Below are positions 1-12,649 of a stretch of DNA of 64,000 nt, piece after piece. Source of the DNA: Atherix ibis (taxonomy: Eukaryota; Arthropoda; Insecta; Diptera; Athericidae); contig OY282605.1 of assembly GCA_958298945.1 (NCBI GenBank), positions 42,572,811 through 42,636,810 of the forward strand, read 5' to 3'. Position 1 is the stretch's first letter; each line of letters opens with the position of its first letter. The notes beneath the pieces are model-generated. The model ran no database searches. It was not told the DNA's origin and saw only the letters and a list, made by a program, of their open reading frames with translations. Both the position numbers and the translations under genes were made by a program.

Positions 1-2140
1 TGAGAGTAAACACCCATCGGCGTTTCTCCAACTAACAAAAGTTAGATTCCTCTAGAAAATCTCTAGGCCATTCTCTCTTAAATCTCCGATGAGTGTTTCC
101 GCAGGGACAGTACAGGACAATTCTCTCATAAGTGGATTATGATGATAGGATAAACGGGAGTGAAAATTTTGATAGCGGAAATTTCACAGGTACTGATCAA
201 GGGGAACATTTAGATCACGATATATTACGTTGTTAAGAGTATAAAAGTGGTGTGGAGGGTGTTGGGGGGTTATCAACAATTTTATGGGGTATATCGGATC
301 GTAACACCTGGACACGATAGAAATTAGAACATTTTGTTGAGCCGCAAAGTTCAATTCCATATGTCCAAATAGATTTTATATTTGTTTTGTATATTAAAAG
401 TTTACTTTTTTATTGTTAGTGTCGATCATTTATTGTTAGTCCAGTAGTCTAAGAAGCTGTAGGTAACGTCTAATGGCTTCGAGTTTTTTCAGTCTAGTAT
501 GTAGGTTCCATGTTAATCTCTTGCCCAGGTAAAGTTTCAAATAACGTACTTTATCATATTGTGGAATCATATTACTCTTAAGGTATAAAGAGGAAGATTT
601 TCCTTGACAAAGAGTAAAAGAAATGTGAGCACTCTACATCTCTTAAATTAGGATTGAAGGTTGTGAATATGGAATTGTAAATTATTGGAAGCTATGTCAG
701 GATTTCTTTGGGTAGCAAGTATGACCGTGTCTTCTGCATAAGTAGCAATAATAGTATTAGGATCATATGAGATGTTATGGGTAAAAATACTATGCAAAAT
801 GGGACCAAGAAGAGACCCTTGTGGGACTCCGACACAAATTGGTGACCACGACCGGGTAGCGTCGTTTTAAAAGGCGTTTTTACAAAAATCTTTGCAAAGA
901 TTGGTAGGAGGCTGGTCTATAGGAAAAAAGAAAATTAATGTTTTTTTTTAGTTTAGGAATATTTTAAATGAGAGAAAATTTCCAGAGTAAGTAAAAATAG
1001 GTTGTGCGCAGGATACCAATGAAAATGTATATAATTAAAGCTAAAGTTGTTCGGGAAATTTGCTTCAGCATAGGAACTGTTATTAGATTATAAGGAGGAG
1101 CTTTTTTTATTGGGAAGACGCGGTATAGTATATTTAATTTTTGAGGGCTTCACATTGTAGGGAAGAAGACTTATAGGGACTGGGAACATTAGTTCTTCAA
1201 TAATTTTGTAAGTACATAATTTGTCTTCTATGTGTATACTATCATGTGGAGCAAAAGTATTTACCAAATGTTTAGTAAATACTTCAGCTTTTTATTTGTC
1301 TGTGTTTGGCCGGTAACCGTTTTTTTGTACAAGAGTATTTATTTATGGCTTCCCATAAATAAATATTTTCCTTAAGCGATCTTGTATAAATTTCATGCCA
1401 TTCATTATAGTGCTTTCTAATTTCCATATTGTAAGAGATGTGAGTTGATATGACAGGATATTGTCTAATTTGTTTGTAAATATGTTTCTAGGATGAGCCT
1501 AGGATGAAGAGTCCTTAAGATTGGCTTAGAATTAAGGATAACGAGAACAAGACTATGATTAGATTTTAAATCGGAAAGAGTTTCAATACTAGGATTCATA
1601 GCATTTGAAGGAGTGATAATAAAGTAATCGAGGATATCAGGACGTTTTGAGCCAGAAGTTGGCCAGTATTTTGAGTTTGTGGTGGGGGGGGGGGGATTTG
1701 GGTAGGGTTTTTCAAGTTATTTGGTATAATGTATGGGACAGAGCTTCTTAAAGACTATTTTCTTGAGGGTTAGCAATGCGTTAACCCCATTGAGGGGGGA
1801 TGAAAAGTCGGAATCAGTTATGGGGGTATACAAATACTATATTAAGGTTAAATAAGAAGGTATTAATAGTAGCAACTATGGATTGTAGGGATTTGGAGGT
1901 GAAATTTGTGGAGTGAATACAAGTTTTGATGGATTTTCTTATAAGGATAGCTGTTCTACCAGGCGCCATATTGTCAGGGTGATCATTTCTCCCGTATCGT
2001 AGTCTCGTATCGAAAAGTATGACCTGGATGTGAAGTACGTCTCATTTAATAAAACAATGTCAATGCATCTGTCTTGTAGAAAAATATTCAGTTCTTGTCA
2101 ATGGGGGTTCAACCCATTTGTATTCCATAAAAGGATGGAG
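1..2140 (-). mobile_element. Decayed Jockey-clade non-LTR retrotransposon (EN-RT ORF2 relic)
   Basis: Read on the minus strand this is a nearly full-length but badly decayed ORF2. Near 2000-2130 translation gives an endonuclease start of the type ILLWNxNGL...ELNIFLQ...IDIVLLNETYF, the N-terminus of Jockey-like AP endonucleases. Near 1240-1320 it gives a linker like TDKxKAEVFTKHL. Near 700-830 it gives the reverse-transcriptase core around GVPQG and the YADD region. Bases 1-120 match the 3' end of the Jockey copies at 41 and 60 kb, including the shared 'cgatgggtgttt' stretch. Many stops and frameshifts break every domain, and part of the RT fingers near 840-960 is missing. The family encodes enzymes for target-primed reverse transcription; this copy cannot. 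The 3' end lies at or just before the window edge. Confidence 0.75.
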
Positions 2141-2231
2141 AGGTATTTTTGCGGTGCACGACGATATTTATTTTTGGACAGTTCATTTTCGTAAAATGCA
2201 AATTAATATTTTGATGAATATTTCTGCAATT

Positions 2232-2640
2232 TCGTGTTATATCAGGAACATATCTTGGCGAAATGTAAAAGTAACGTGAGCACATTTTTGCTCATTCATC
2301 CTTATTCTCCATCTTTTGAACAAGTCTCCTAAGGAGTTGATGCAGATCTCTAAAATATTGCTGGCTGTACTATATCTGCTATTAAGATAAGGAATAACCT
2401 CGATATAAATGTTATAAAAGATTGAACCTAGAATGCTACCTTGAGGAATATCGCCATGAAAAGGATAAAATGTCAGAATACTCTTTAAAAGCGGTATGAG
2501 AGATGAGACAGGCACTTGTAAATATCGGTCTCAGAACGAGGACTTAAAGATGAGAAAATGACTAGAGAATAAAATTCGCTACAGTTTCCATAGTTTTAAA
2601 ACCAAACTGATACTGTAGAATCACACTGTTGATTTTAATG
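2232..2640 (-). mobile_element. Second Jockey-like RT fragment
   Basis: An open stretch of 92 codons (2237-2515, minus) translates to RT palm sequence containing GDIPQGSILGSIFYNIY, then LFKRWRIRMNEQKCAHVTF. It aligns with the same motifs of the copy at 41.0-41.9 kb (GVPQGSILGPILYNIYTHD, WFKRWRVKVNEQKSAHVTF). Further upstream near 2570-2630 the QFGF-type RT motif can be seen in another frame. The YADD box has been lost. Because the neighbouring element (1-2140) has its own RT, this is a separate truncated insertion or a rearranged duplicate joined head to tail to it. Confidence 0.7.
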
Positions 2641-3086
2641 AGTTTTTAATAAAATTGAAAAGAGACTTTTGGGTCTATATTTGGTAAAAAAAGTTTAAAA
2701 GATTTTTTCTGTTTCGAGAGCATTTAAATGATGTTATCTTATTTTAATTATTAAATGTTTGATGCCGAATTAAAAGTATCCTTTTGAATACATTACAACT
2801 ATGATAAGATGTTAATTAATTTCAATATCAATAATTTTTATTCATTTAAATTTACAAAATATTCACAAATTTCGATAAATTTTGATTATATTCTTGCATT
2901 CCTATTAAAATATTCTAAATAAATACTCTTTATACAAAGATAAAATGTCTTGATAAATTTTATAGATTTTTCTAAAGAATTTTACCAAAATGTAAATATT
3001 TTAAGTAAAGTCAAAATTGCGATAAAAACCGTAATTGTCTCTGTAGATCAATAACTAAATCAACAACATTTATCACAATTTGCAAG

Positions 3087-3100
3087 ACACACACACACAC
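3087..3100. repeat. (AC)7 microsatellite
   Basis: A short pure AC dinucleotide run in AT-rich sequence. Confidence 0.8.
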
Positions 3101-4606
3101 ATATAAAATAAAAAAGGAGAAGAGAAATGAACAAAAATATAAAATAAGGAAAAGTATTCATTTCATTTCTCACGAGGATTATTTCGAAATTCCCTTTTTC
3201 ACCTACTTTACACTTCTTTAAGGATAAATTGATTAAAAAACTTTTCATGAAGAATTTTTAAGTTGCCGACATATTCAACATTGAACATCTCAAAGGATTA
3301 TCTCTATTCGTTTTTAACTGAGAATTTCATTAAATAAAAATAAAAAAAATATCCCAAATTTTTTTATTCAATATTAGCTGAAATCGTTTTAAAGGACTAA
3401 ATATTTAAAAATATTCTCTTCCGCATCAATGTTGCCACTTTCATACTAAAATGCTTAATTTTATTGTAATTTCATAAATATACATGTACTCGTACAGGAG
3501 AAACAGGTGATTTTGCCAATAAAATTATTCTTACACACATACATATATATTTCTAACAAATCACAGTGATACTGAAATGATTGAATATGAATATTTAAGG
3601 AGAATGTGGCGGTTGTTCTTTAAAATGAGAGCATTGGGATTGTATAAATACAGTTAGGGATACACAGTACAAACACGTTTACTGTTTCACTTAATTAATA
3701 TTTAAGGATAAAAAGGTATTTTGTTTTTCTCAGTATAGTCGTCCTTCTATTATATTGTCCTTGCCAAATTCTATAGTCATCTGTATTGAGGCTCAAGGTG
3801 TTCCCTAAAGCAAATGCCATTCAGGACATCTCATCTATAGCGAAAAATTTTTCATGTATAAATGTATGAGTTTGTATAGTTGTGTATCCTTTTTTTGTAT
3901 TGTACAATATCAACAGAATAAAAAAAAACAAATCACAAACACAAACAAAAACACATTCTCGTTGTTTCTCGTATCAATGATACTTTCTGGATACAAGGAT
4001 ACTGGTTGCTAAGGTTTTTTTTCAAAAGTGGTGGCAGTCATGAGAGTTCCGGATGCTCCGTTGATTTTTACGTGACGGTCTTTCGTCGCTGGTTAATTCT
4101 TTTTCCAAAGTGAAACAGCGTGGAGCATTTGCCATTTTGCTCCATTTGCATTTTAGGGGTGAAAACACTTTGAGGAATTTTCATCCATTTTCCCATTTTT
4201 AATGTGCTCTCTTCCTTTTACTATTAAGGAACACTTCTCTACCCGACAGTCTTGACTTTAATATTTTTTCCTTTTTTCTTCCACTCTTTTGATATTTTTC
4301 ATTTTCGTGCAGCCTATTTGGTATATTTTTTTTTTTGTTGGTTTTTTCCGTTTCCCCGTTGGTTTTGTTCTTATAACTTTTCACAATTGTACCTAATTTT
4401 GTTGCTATATTTTACTGTTGATATGAACAAAACTGCGTGGGGATAAATGAAATGCCAGAAAAAAAAGGATACACTTTAAAAGTGTCGATGGCTTTCGTGT
4501 CAAACATGCTCACATTTATATTAAAGGTGGTTGCTAAAAGGAATGTGGGTCATATTTTATACAGTACACATGTACACATAATTGTATAGTTGTGTTTGCA
4601 TACATA

Positions 4607-4620
4607 TGTGTGTGTGTGTG
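4607..4620. repeat. (TG)7 microsatellite
   Basis: A short pure TG dinucleotide run followed by 'cgtatacg'. Confidence 0.8.
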
Positions 4621-5429
4621 CGTATACGTTATATATTTCCGCATAAGTGGATACACTAGAATATGAATATTTTCAAGAAAAGTGTGCCAGATTCTGTATC
4701 CTTCAAGCTTTAACTTCTAAATATTATTGTATTATATTGTCTTTAGTAAAGAATTGTATACGAAAATCCAAATGTACCAATGCTCTCATCTAAGTATGAA
4801 TATTTTTGTTTTGGTTTTTTCCTTTCATATTAGACGTGTTTGTATTTGTTTGTTTACTAGTAAAACTTTGTTGCATTAAATCCGAGAAAAAACTTCCTTA
4901 TGATAATCATGGTGATGATAATGGCTGTATTTGAATTTCATGAGCTCTTAGCAAAACGAAATTTTTATGCTGCGAATACCCGCAGAGACTCAGAATACTC
5001 AGTTATGTATGCATATAGCTAGGCCAACATAAACATATCAACGGAAAATGATCTCAGAAATCTTACTACTTGTTAGACTCAGATAAAAAAGTTTTAGCCA
5101 ATTTATCCGAATATAATCTAAATACTATTCAACTTATTATTATTTTATTTTTAGTTATATTTCACTTATTCTCTTTTTTTTTAACTTTTACACTAAATTT
5201 CAAAACCTTAGAAATTTATTGAATTTTAATAAATATTATTTGAATAGGCTGTAAATTTTGCTAATAAATTATTTAGTTTTCTTTTGAATGATTTTAAATA
5301 TGTTACAATTTATAAAATAATCAAGTTATAGAGCGATAAGAAGTGTTTTTTTATTTAAGATAATTGTTTTTTCTTTTAAATGATTTTATAAAATTATAGA
5401 AATAATTATCGTGTAATTTGTTTGTTTGT

Positions 5430-6030
5430 TTGTGAGAGGTCTCTGAGACAATATAGAGGTCACTGAGGCTATTTCGGTAACTACATGGTCGATAGTTTTT
5501 AAATTTTTTAGAGCATATTTAATTATTTAAGAAGGTTAAAAAGAGGTTTTGGAAAAGAAATAGTTGGGGCTACAATCTCCAGTATGGATGGCGATGGAAT
5601 AATGAGATTTAACACCACAGGACGATATTGGTTATCAAAAAGAAAATCGTAGGTAAATGTGGTGTGGCCTATTTGAATTCGAAAAAGTTTCCTTGTCCAG
5701 AGTTTTAGAATGGTTGTTGACCAAAGCGTAGTTTGAAAGTTGAGGATTCAGTAGGCGCAAAACGTTCGGGAGCCTCCTCTAACAACTTATGAGCCCACTC
5801 ATTATCCAGGATGCCAATATGATCGGTAACTCTATGCACCTCGATGTTTTTGTTGTGTTACAGATTGTGATGAATCTCATTCAGCAATGGATCATTTTAC
5901 GATCCACAAATAACTTCGAAAGCCAGCAGACTGTAAGTAAAAATATCTGTGCTAGTATGTACTTAGGGGTTAATCAAATTTACAACTACCGTCCTAATCA
6001 CATTCTTAAGTGCCTTTCTTAAGGCCAAAC
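5430..6030 (-). mobile_element. I-clade LINE relic, RNase H and C-terminal tail
   Basis: On the minus strand near 5780-5815 the translation GILDNEWAHKLLEEA resembles the end of the RNase H domain of I-clade LINEs (GxxGNExADxLA). Downstream near 5640-5690 it reads RKLFRIQIGHTTFTYDFLF, matching the conserved 'RIGHTxxTxxFL' block that precedes the terminal CCHC knuckle in these elements. The knuckle cysteines are mostly gone. Sequence from about 6030 to 6650 is slightly less AT-rich and may continue the element upstream (for example near 6240-6410, minus), but I cannot place it in a domain. The copy is too degraded to code. Confidence 0.55.
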
Positions 6031-6821
6031 TACTGATCCTGGTGAGTAACGTAGATATCCTTTACAAACATCCTCAATGATTTTCCCAATCTAACCGAGG
6101 GAAAAAGGTTTAGAAAATAAGATAAAGCGTGGATGAATCTTTTTCCAACTCAGAGATTATTTTACGAGCAAATTATGAAATAATTTATTTTAAAAGATTA
6201 TTAAGAAGATAATTGGGGATTCTAATCTAATTAAAGATTCTTTTAAATGGGGTTTTTCAAGTACGGGACATGTTTTAATAAAGACAAAATCCATCGGAAA
6301 TGTCCGGTGTACTCCTCTGGCTAGTTGAATTGAAGAAATACCATTTTTAGCATGATAATATGGTAGTAATAGCCAGGATTTTTATAGAATCTATTGAATG
6401 GAAGCCGCTGTATCCAGGTACGTTCTTCTCTCTCCAAAATAACCTCACCAATTTGATCGAGTTTTTGCTAAGGCATTGGAAAGGTTAGTGAACAGAAAAG
6501 TTTCTTGTTCCTTGAAGGTTTTTTTTGTGGAAAATATATTTTGAGTGGCTGAGTTGACTCTCGGCAAATTGAAGAACATTTTTTTTACATCCAAGGCCCA
6601 CATCCTGTATTTTTTAAGAAACATAGTCAGTATCCCTAAGTCCGACCTATAGTTATGTTATCGGGGTTTAAGCCAACAAATTTTCCAAAATCTGATTAAA
6701 TTTGAAACCAAGCATTTTTCTAGAACTCTAAGTAAATAAATTGACAATAGAAGCTTTTTTTTGTTTTGAAGAGAAAAAGATGCTCAAAAATTATAGTTTT
6801 ATATCAAAAATAAATAATTTA

Positions 6822-7951
6822 CCAGGTATATAAGCTTAAATCCGCTGTTTTTAGTCAAAAAGCAAAAACAAATTTTTTTTAAATAGTTGCCCTTGCTAGC
6901 TACACATTTTTCCATCTCTCTTGTAATTTCTGGATTCCACGCCAAAAAAAATTCCTTCACTTTCGAGGCAAACCACTCATCAAGCCATTTTCGGACGTCT
7001 ACTTGTCTCCAAGTAGTTTTGGACCATTTTTGACGTATGCGATGGTGCGTTGTCGTGAAGAAAAATCAGCTTGTCATGTCTTTGTTGATAATCCGTCCTT
7101 TTTTTACGTAGTAAATTTGATCAGTTATTAGTGGTAGCAGTGGCAGTTTCACCAGGTTTCAACATCTCATAGTAGACGATACCCTGCTGATCCCACCAAA
7201 CGCACAGCATCGTCTTCCATCCGAAGCAATTTGGTTTTGGGGAAGATGTTAATGGTTGGCCGTGATCAAACCACGACATCTTCCGTTTAGGATTTAGGAT
7301 TCTCGAAATATATTCACTTTTCATTGCCTGTCACAATCCGATGCAGGAACGACTTTCTTTTTTGTCTGGCGAGGAACATTTTGCATGTGTTTTGGCGTAG
7401 CTCCATCTGCCTATCGTTAAATTCATGCGGCACCCATTTTCTGATCTTTTCAATCTTTCCCATGGCACACAGATGCATGGAAATAGTTGGTTGAGTAACA
7501 CCCAATTGATCCACGAGAATTTTTTGTGATTGGATATCGTCTTCGTCCAAAAGAGCCTGCAATTGATGATCCTCAACCTTCCTAGGCCGATTTTCACGTT
7601 TCTTGTCCCACAAGTTAAAATTGCTGTCGAAACCTATCTCCGCACGTTGTTTCCGATAAAGCACTGTCACTATAGGCCTCAATAAGCATTCGATGTGATT
7701 CGGCAGCCGATTTATTCAAATTGAAGCAGAAAAGCAGAGCTTCCCGCATACGCTCTTTTTCTAGCACAAAACTAGACATGATTAACAAAGGAAAAATGTA
7801 TGTTGTTATACAAAATTACTGACAATGTGCACTGATTAATGTTGACAGATGTCAAACTCATACAAAAAAAAGTATGGTGTGCCCATGTTAGCTTAATACG
7901 CTCACTCACGCCATCTATGACCAAACAGCGGATTTAAACTTATACCCCTGG
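6822..7951 (-). mobile_element. Mos1-like (mauritiana-type) mariner, copy A, internally deleted
   Basis: The termini are CCAGGTATATAAGCTTAAAT at the left and the inverse ending ...TATACCCCTGG at the right, flanked by TA at 6820-6821 and 7952-7953, the mariner target duplication. The length is 1130 bp, shorter than a typical mariner of about 1.3 kb. The minus-strand transposase (start near 7779, MSSFVLEKERMREALLF) resembles Mos1 throughout. It is broken three ways. The first catalytic Asp is Asn (VTGNEK for TGDEK). A 12-nt deletion lies in the linker after the first HTH. About 40 codons, including the YSPDLAPSD box with the third Asp, are missing near 7000-7010. The second Asp (HDNAPSH) remains. 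Frameshifts add to the damage, so the copy is dead but could act as a substrate for a related transposase. Confidence 0.9.
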
Positions 7952-7953
7952 TA

Positions 7954-9642
7954 TAACTGTGAATAACATTCCTAAGAAACTTATTTAAAATTTATACCTG
8001 AGTAAATGCTTTAGCCAAAAAAAATGTTTTACAAACTATAAATAAAATAGGTTTCTGTGAAAATTCTTCTACACACAGAACGTTCGTATATTAACCATAA
8101 TTTACCCGCTCAACATATTTCTATCCACCTGGCCCAATCCAAATTATTAGATATCCTTTTCAGGGCTACCTCTAGTTGGTGATGATGGTGGTGGTTAGGC
8201 GATATACACCTACATACATACAAACCATAGTTTCTCAATAGTGTCTAAGAGATTATATCTTGATTCACTCGTAGGAGTGAAACTTTCAACAAATGAATCC
8301 GAAACATCTTCTTTGCGTTGATAGTATACAACGCAAAGATTAATTAAATGTAAATTTATGGTTTTGTTTAGATTGACTTATTCGTATTGTATAGTCGATG
8401 GATGTCTGCCTGTCAAAAGTGAAATTCTATTGGATTGACTACACTGTATTCTTCGTCCTTCAAAATAATTTGTTAATTTCCTCTTGAAATTAATTTTGAT
8501 TTTGAGCGCTAGAACGCCTGTATTTAGGAAGAAAATTTTAATCAGATTCACAATGGAGCTTCATTTCAATTCAAATTCAATTTAATTCAATTTGTGGTTA
8601 ATGTGCTCCATTTAATAACACCTCAATGAATAGTTATTCTCATGGTTTCTATGAAAACATACTAAAGAATTTTCTTATAAATTATTTCATTTTCTTTCAT
8701 ATTTTATTTCATCGATAAATTATAATATATCAATTTACACTCGCATACAACAGAATTTATTGTATGTATGTATTTTCATTTATTTATATAATTTACAACA
8801 TTTTTTTTTTTTTTATAAGCAAATTTACAATTAATAAAACTATAATTTTCAGTCAGAATTACTATTTTATAATATAAACAAACCCAATAGAATTTAGTAA
8901 TCCTAAAACTAAATAAACATTAAACTTCCTTTATATGGTATCCTTTTTTGCCAAACTTCATCTTTACCATGATCAATACTTTTATATTAAAATATTTTCT
9001 TTTTATATCAAATTGAAATATTATTACTATACGTTAGCTAATATACAATAGTATTCGACTAACAATATTTCGCTACAGATTTTCATTAATATTTTCAGTT
9101 CAATGGTTAAGTTTAATAAAACTTTCTCAATTTAACAACAATATTTTCACTGCCCATTTTGATAAGAACTCTTATAAATGAAATTCTTTCATTATTTTTT
9201 TCAGTTACATTGTTTGTTGAATTTACTTTCGATGAAAATATATTCTAACAAAAAGTTTTTATTTACATATTATGACCACACTGTTATTATATAATATAAG
9301 AGTAGAATTTGTGGTACATTTTTTTTTACTAAAAAAAAAGTTCCATTATGAAATCTATAAGAAAAATATGAAAAAACATCATTGTTCTGACATACAATAA
9401 AAATATGTTTCATCGTTACCACAACCATCTTGTAATCAATAATATCCAATCAATATTTTTATTTTTTTCGGTTTTATTACTAAAATTTCTATGGTAAATG
9501 TTTTGAGTATTGTTTCCGAAAAGTTTTAATACTAAAACATTTTATCATAAAAAGTCCATATTTTTAGTAAAATTTTCAAATATTATTCTAATAAAAATAC
9601 AATATGTTAAGTACTTTTCAGTTTGAAAAAACGCAACTCTAT
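7954..9642. other. AT-rich non-coding stretch with a small hairpin
   Basis: No gene is visible. An inverted repeat with 11-bp arms (TCTTTGCGTTG / CAACGCAAAGA, 8-nt spacer) sits at 8310-8339. The rest is poly-A/T-rich sequence without recognisable element ends. Confidence 0.5.
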
Positions 9643-9704
9643 AGAAAAATACGTTCAATCAGTCCTTAGAAAATCCGAGAAATTGCGCTTGTAGTGTCGG
9701 TAAA

Positions 9705-9849
9705 GATTTTTTTTTTGTAAGTAGCATTATCGACAGGAAAGCTGTCTAAATTTCAGCTCCATCCATAGCGTTCAGCTCCATCCATATTTTTTTTTGTAAG
9801 TAGCATTATCGACAGGAAAGCTGTCAAAATTTCAGCTCGATCCATAGCG
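9705..9849 (+). repeat. Tandem duplication in mariner 5' leader, period 79 bp
   Basis: The segment from the T-run and 'gtaagtagcattatcgac' to 'ccatccatagcg' occurs twice, with offset 79 bp (9717 versus 9796 for the first 'gtaag'). The copies differ at a few bases. A smaller 'ttcagctccatcca' repeat sits at the junction, suggesting replication slippage. Confidence 0.85.
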
Positions 9850-9902
9850 TAGGTCAATTTCTATCGTCGATTAAAATTAACGACATTTATTTGTTCATAA
9901 CA

Positions 9903-10794
9903 ATGGAAAAAAGCGAGTTTAGGGATGTCATCAAACATCTCCATTTGAAAGGCTTAAGCCCAAAAGAAATCAAAGCCGAGTTGGATGCAGTTCATGGCAC
10001 ATCTGCACCTATGATTGCGACGGTTTACAATTGAGTGAATGAATTTAAACGTGGCCGTTCATCCAGAAAAGATGAACATCGTTCAGGACGCCCAGTTGAG
10101 GTGTCTACTCCTGAAATCATCGACAAAATCCACGATCTGATTTTGAACGATCGGCGAATTAAAGTGCGCGAATTAGTTGAGGCCACGGGCATATCACAAG
10201 GAACAGTCGCTTCAATTTTGCATGAAAAATTGTCTGTGAAAAAAATTTCGGCAAGATGGGTGCCGCGTTTGCTCTCAGAGGAGAATAAGCGCAATCGTGT
10301 AGTGGACTCTGAGGCTATGTTGGCACTCTTTCATCGCAATCCTGCCGAATTCCTTCGTCGATATATCACTGTGGACGAAACCTGGATACACTACTACACT
10401 CCAGAAACACCCCCATCCGTCGTTATTGCAACGGTTGAGCGAGGAAATCAAAGAGAAACGCCCCCATATGAAGAAGAAAAAAATCCTCTTGCATCAGGAC
10501 AATGCGCGTGTGCACAGCTGCGCTGTTTCCATGGCCAAAATTGTGGAATTGAGAATGGAATTGTTGCAGCATCTCGCTTATTCAACAGATTTGGCCCAGA
10601 GTGACTATTTTCTTTTCCCCAATCTGAAGAAATGGCTTGGCGGACGACGGTTCACTTCCAACGAGGACGTCATTGCTCAAACGGATGAGTATTTTGCAGA
10701 ACTTCCGAAATCCTATTTTTTGGACGGGATAAAAATTTTGGAAAAACGGTTGGAAAAGTGTATAGAGCTAAAAGGAGATTACATTGAAAAATAA
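9903..10794 (+). pseudogene. irritans-type mariner transposase, broken
   Basis: The start at 9903 (MEKSEFRDVIKHLHLKGLSP) matches the N-terminus of irritans-type transposases such as Himar1. An in-frame stop interrupts the first HTH near 10032. A long frame then covers the second HTH (EVSTPEIIDKIHDLILNDRR), the WVPRLLSEENKRNR linker and the first catalytic Asp (TVDETWIHYYTPE). After PETPP about 70 residues are deleted and the frame shifts. The second frame (10426-10794) carries the second Asp (HQDNARVH) and the third Asp (DLAQSDYF) with the 34-residue spacing of DD34D, and ends normally in ELKGDYIEK. All three acidic residues survive, but the gene cannot give a whole protein. Confidence 0.9.
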
Positions 10795-11034
10795 AAATTT
10801 TTTTTTTTTAAAAACAGTTTTTTTCCATCTTTTTTTAAGGACTTTTTGAACGACCGTCGTATTTACTATTTAAAAAAAAAGCGATTATTTTTTATGTTGG
10901 TATATTTTGCACAAAAATAATTTATTATATGTAAAAATAAGTTCTGTAGGATATGGGAAATTTTGTTTCTTTACTAATTCATGTAATTTTAAAAAAACTA
11001 TGTACTAGATTAGCCATTTTAAATTTTTGAAAGT

Positions 11035-12620
11035 ACAGTCCTGTCATTTACGTACAGTCCAGATAATACGCCAATTGGGTGCACTAAAATCACAGGATTT
11101 GGTCTTCGGACAAATAAATTTTATTGTGGGGCTCTGAAAACCAACAAGTGACTGTAGAGAAGCCATTGTATCTGAGAAAAGTGACTGTTTTTTGTACTGG
11201 ATAACCAACTTTTTTGGGCCTGAACTTGAAGATTTTTATATGGACTTCAAGTCAATATCCCATATATGGGGCTCCGAAAACCCATAAATGACTGTGGATC
11301 CCCGACAGGTCTTGTGTGCATTTTGGTTTGAAGGTCTCATTAAAAGGTCTTATATGCACTTTGGTCTGAAGGTCTCATTAAAAATAAAGTAGAAGACACC
11401 CTTTTTTCGTTAATTCTGGGCGCTGTTGCCTTATTATACCCGAAGTTTTTGGGCCTGAACTTAAAGGTTTAAGATGTGGCTTTTACAAAGTGGCATCGTT
11501 TTCTATAAAAGTATTAATACTGCTGTAGCCCCCTTTCGTTCTTTTTTGAATAAACTTTTCTTCATTGAGGTGGAGCATTTCCGGCACGCTGAAGACGATT
11601 ATAAGCAAATAAACCATATATAAGGCTCCGAAAACCCACAAATAACTGTGGATCACCGAAAGGTCTTGTGTGCATTTTGGTCTGAACGTCTTATTGGGCC
11701 ATATTTCCATATTGCCTTATTGTACCCGAAGTTTTTAAGTCCGAACTTGAAGATTTAAATATGAACTATATGTGGTTTTAATAAAATGGCGCCGTTTTCT
11801 ATAAAAGAGGTAATACTGTCATAGCCCTATTTCGTTCTTTTTCGAATAAACTTTTCTTCAGTGTAGAGGCTCATTTCTCGCATGCTGAAGACGACCATAA
11901 GCAAATATCCCATATATGGGGGCTCCGAAAACCCACAAAAGACTGTTGATCACCGAAAGGTCTTGTGTGCCTTATTGTACCCAAAGTTTTTAGGCCTGAA
12001 CTTGAAGATTTAAATATGAACTATATGTGATTTTAACAAAATGGCACCGTTTTCTACAAAAATGGTAATACTGCCGTAGCCTCGTTTCGTTATTTTTCGA
12101 ACAAAATTTTCTTCATTGAGAAGGGTGCATTCCTCCCTCGCTGAATATGACCATAAGTAAATGTACCATATATGGGGCTCCGAAAACCCACAAATGACTG
12201 TGGATCCCCGAAAGGTCTTGTGTGCATTTTGATCTGAAATTCTCATTTTGATCTAAAGCTTTTTCTTTGAAAATAAAGAAGGAAACACCATTTTACCTTT
12301 GTCTTATTTTAACTGATTTTTTTGGAACTGAACTTGAAAATTTTAATCTAAATTATATGTAGTCTTAATGAAAAGATACTACAAGTCACATGACATGACA
12401 AAATTTGGGTTTGTTGCGCGAGCAAATTTCAATCTGTCCTAAAATTGGTCTAAAAAATTATGCGATTTGATGCCGTTGAATTTTTTTTTGTATTTTTCCA
12501 AATAATTCTCAAAATTTAAGAGTATTTAAAAACCACTATCCGTTATTCAATGAGCAAATTACACTAGAAAATTGTGATCAAAAATTACCTTTGAAGGATC
12601 GAGTTCTATAAAAAGGCTTA
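11035..12620 (+). mobile_element. Tandem array of half-length DDE transposase relics
   Basis: A segment recurs with the landmarks 'gggctccgaaaacccacaaatgactgtgg', 'ccgaaaggtcttgtgtgcattttgg', 'tacccgaagttttt' and 'tgaacttgaagattt'. The 'acccgaag' landmark lies at 11438, 11724 and 11979, so spacings are 286 and 255 bp. Translated in shifting frames the units resemble the C-terminal half of a Tc1/mariner-superfamily (DDE_3 type) transposase: ENPQVTVD, then a GPYFFEN-like block, and near 12460 LCDLMPLNFF. The final unit (12300-12620) continues into VIKNYLxRIEF-like sequence. No HTH domain or first half is present in any unit. I infer slippage or unequal exchange amplified an already truncated copy. 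Confidence 0.65.
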
Positions 12621-12649
12621 TGATAATTATTTAAATAAATTTATATTTT

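Larger units (their letters stand above)
2641..5429. other. AT-rich non-coding stretch, no gene seen
   Basis: This interval is very AT-rich with short homopolymers. It holds an (AC)7 run at 3087-3100 and a (TG)7 run at 4607-4620. The reading frames at 3060-3248, 4199-4384 and 4252-4446 are dominated by F, I, K and N codons and look like chance openings. I see no transposon termini, RNA gene or splice pattern that I can defend. Confidence 0.5.
9643..10859 (+). mobile_element. irritans-type mariner relic, copy D
   Basis: The right end reads ...AAGTCCTT(T-rich)GAACGACCGTCG followed by TA. The left end carries the inverse (CGTTCAATCAGTCCTTAG near 9652-9669), with the outermost bases diverged, so the left boundary is approximate. 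Between them is a single transposase pseudogene in the plus orientation. The 5' leader contains a 79-bp tandem duplication. About 1.2 kb remains. Confidence 0.85.

Noticed and set aside
2237..2515. A 92-codon reading frame as a possible small host gene
   Set aside because: It is reverse-transcriptase sequence of a Jockey fragment (GDIPQGSILGS, WRIRMNEQK).
3060..3248. A 62-codon frame with a hydrophobic stretch and cysteines
   Set aside because: It arises from A/T-rich sequence and an AC microsatellite; there is no family, splice or conservation signal.
4199..4446. Overlapping frames on both strands, lysine-rich on one and phenylalanine-rich on the other
   Set aside because: This mirrored composition is typical of AT-rich non-coding DNA.
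10025..10294. Minus-strand frame opposite the irritans-type transposase
   Set aside because: It is an antisense shadow of the mariner coding sequence; the plus-strand motifs are decisive.
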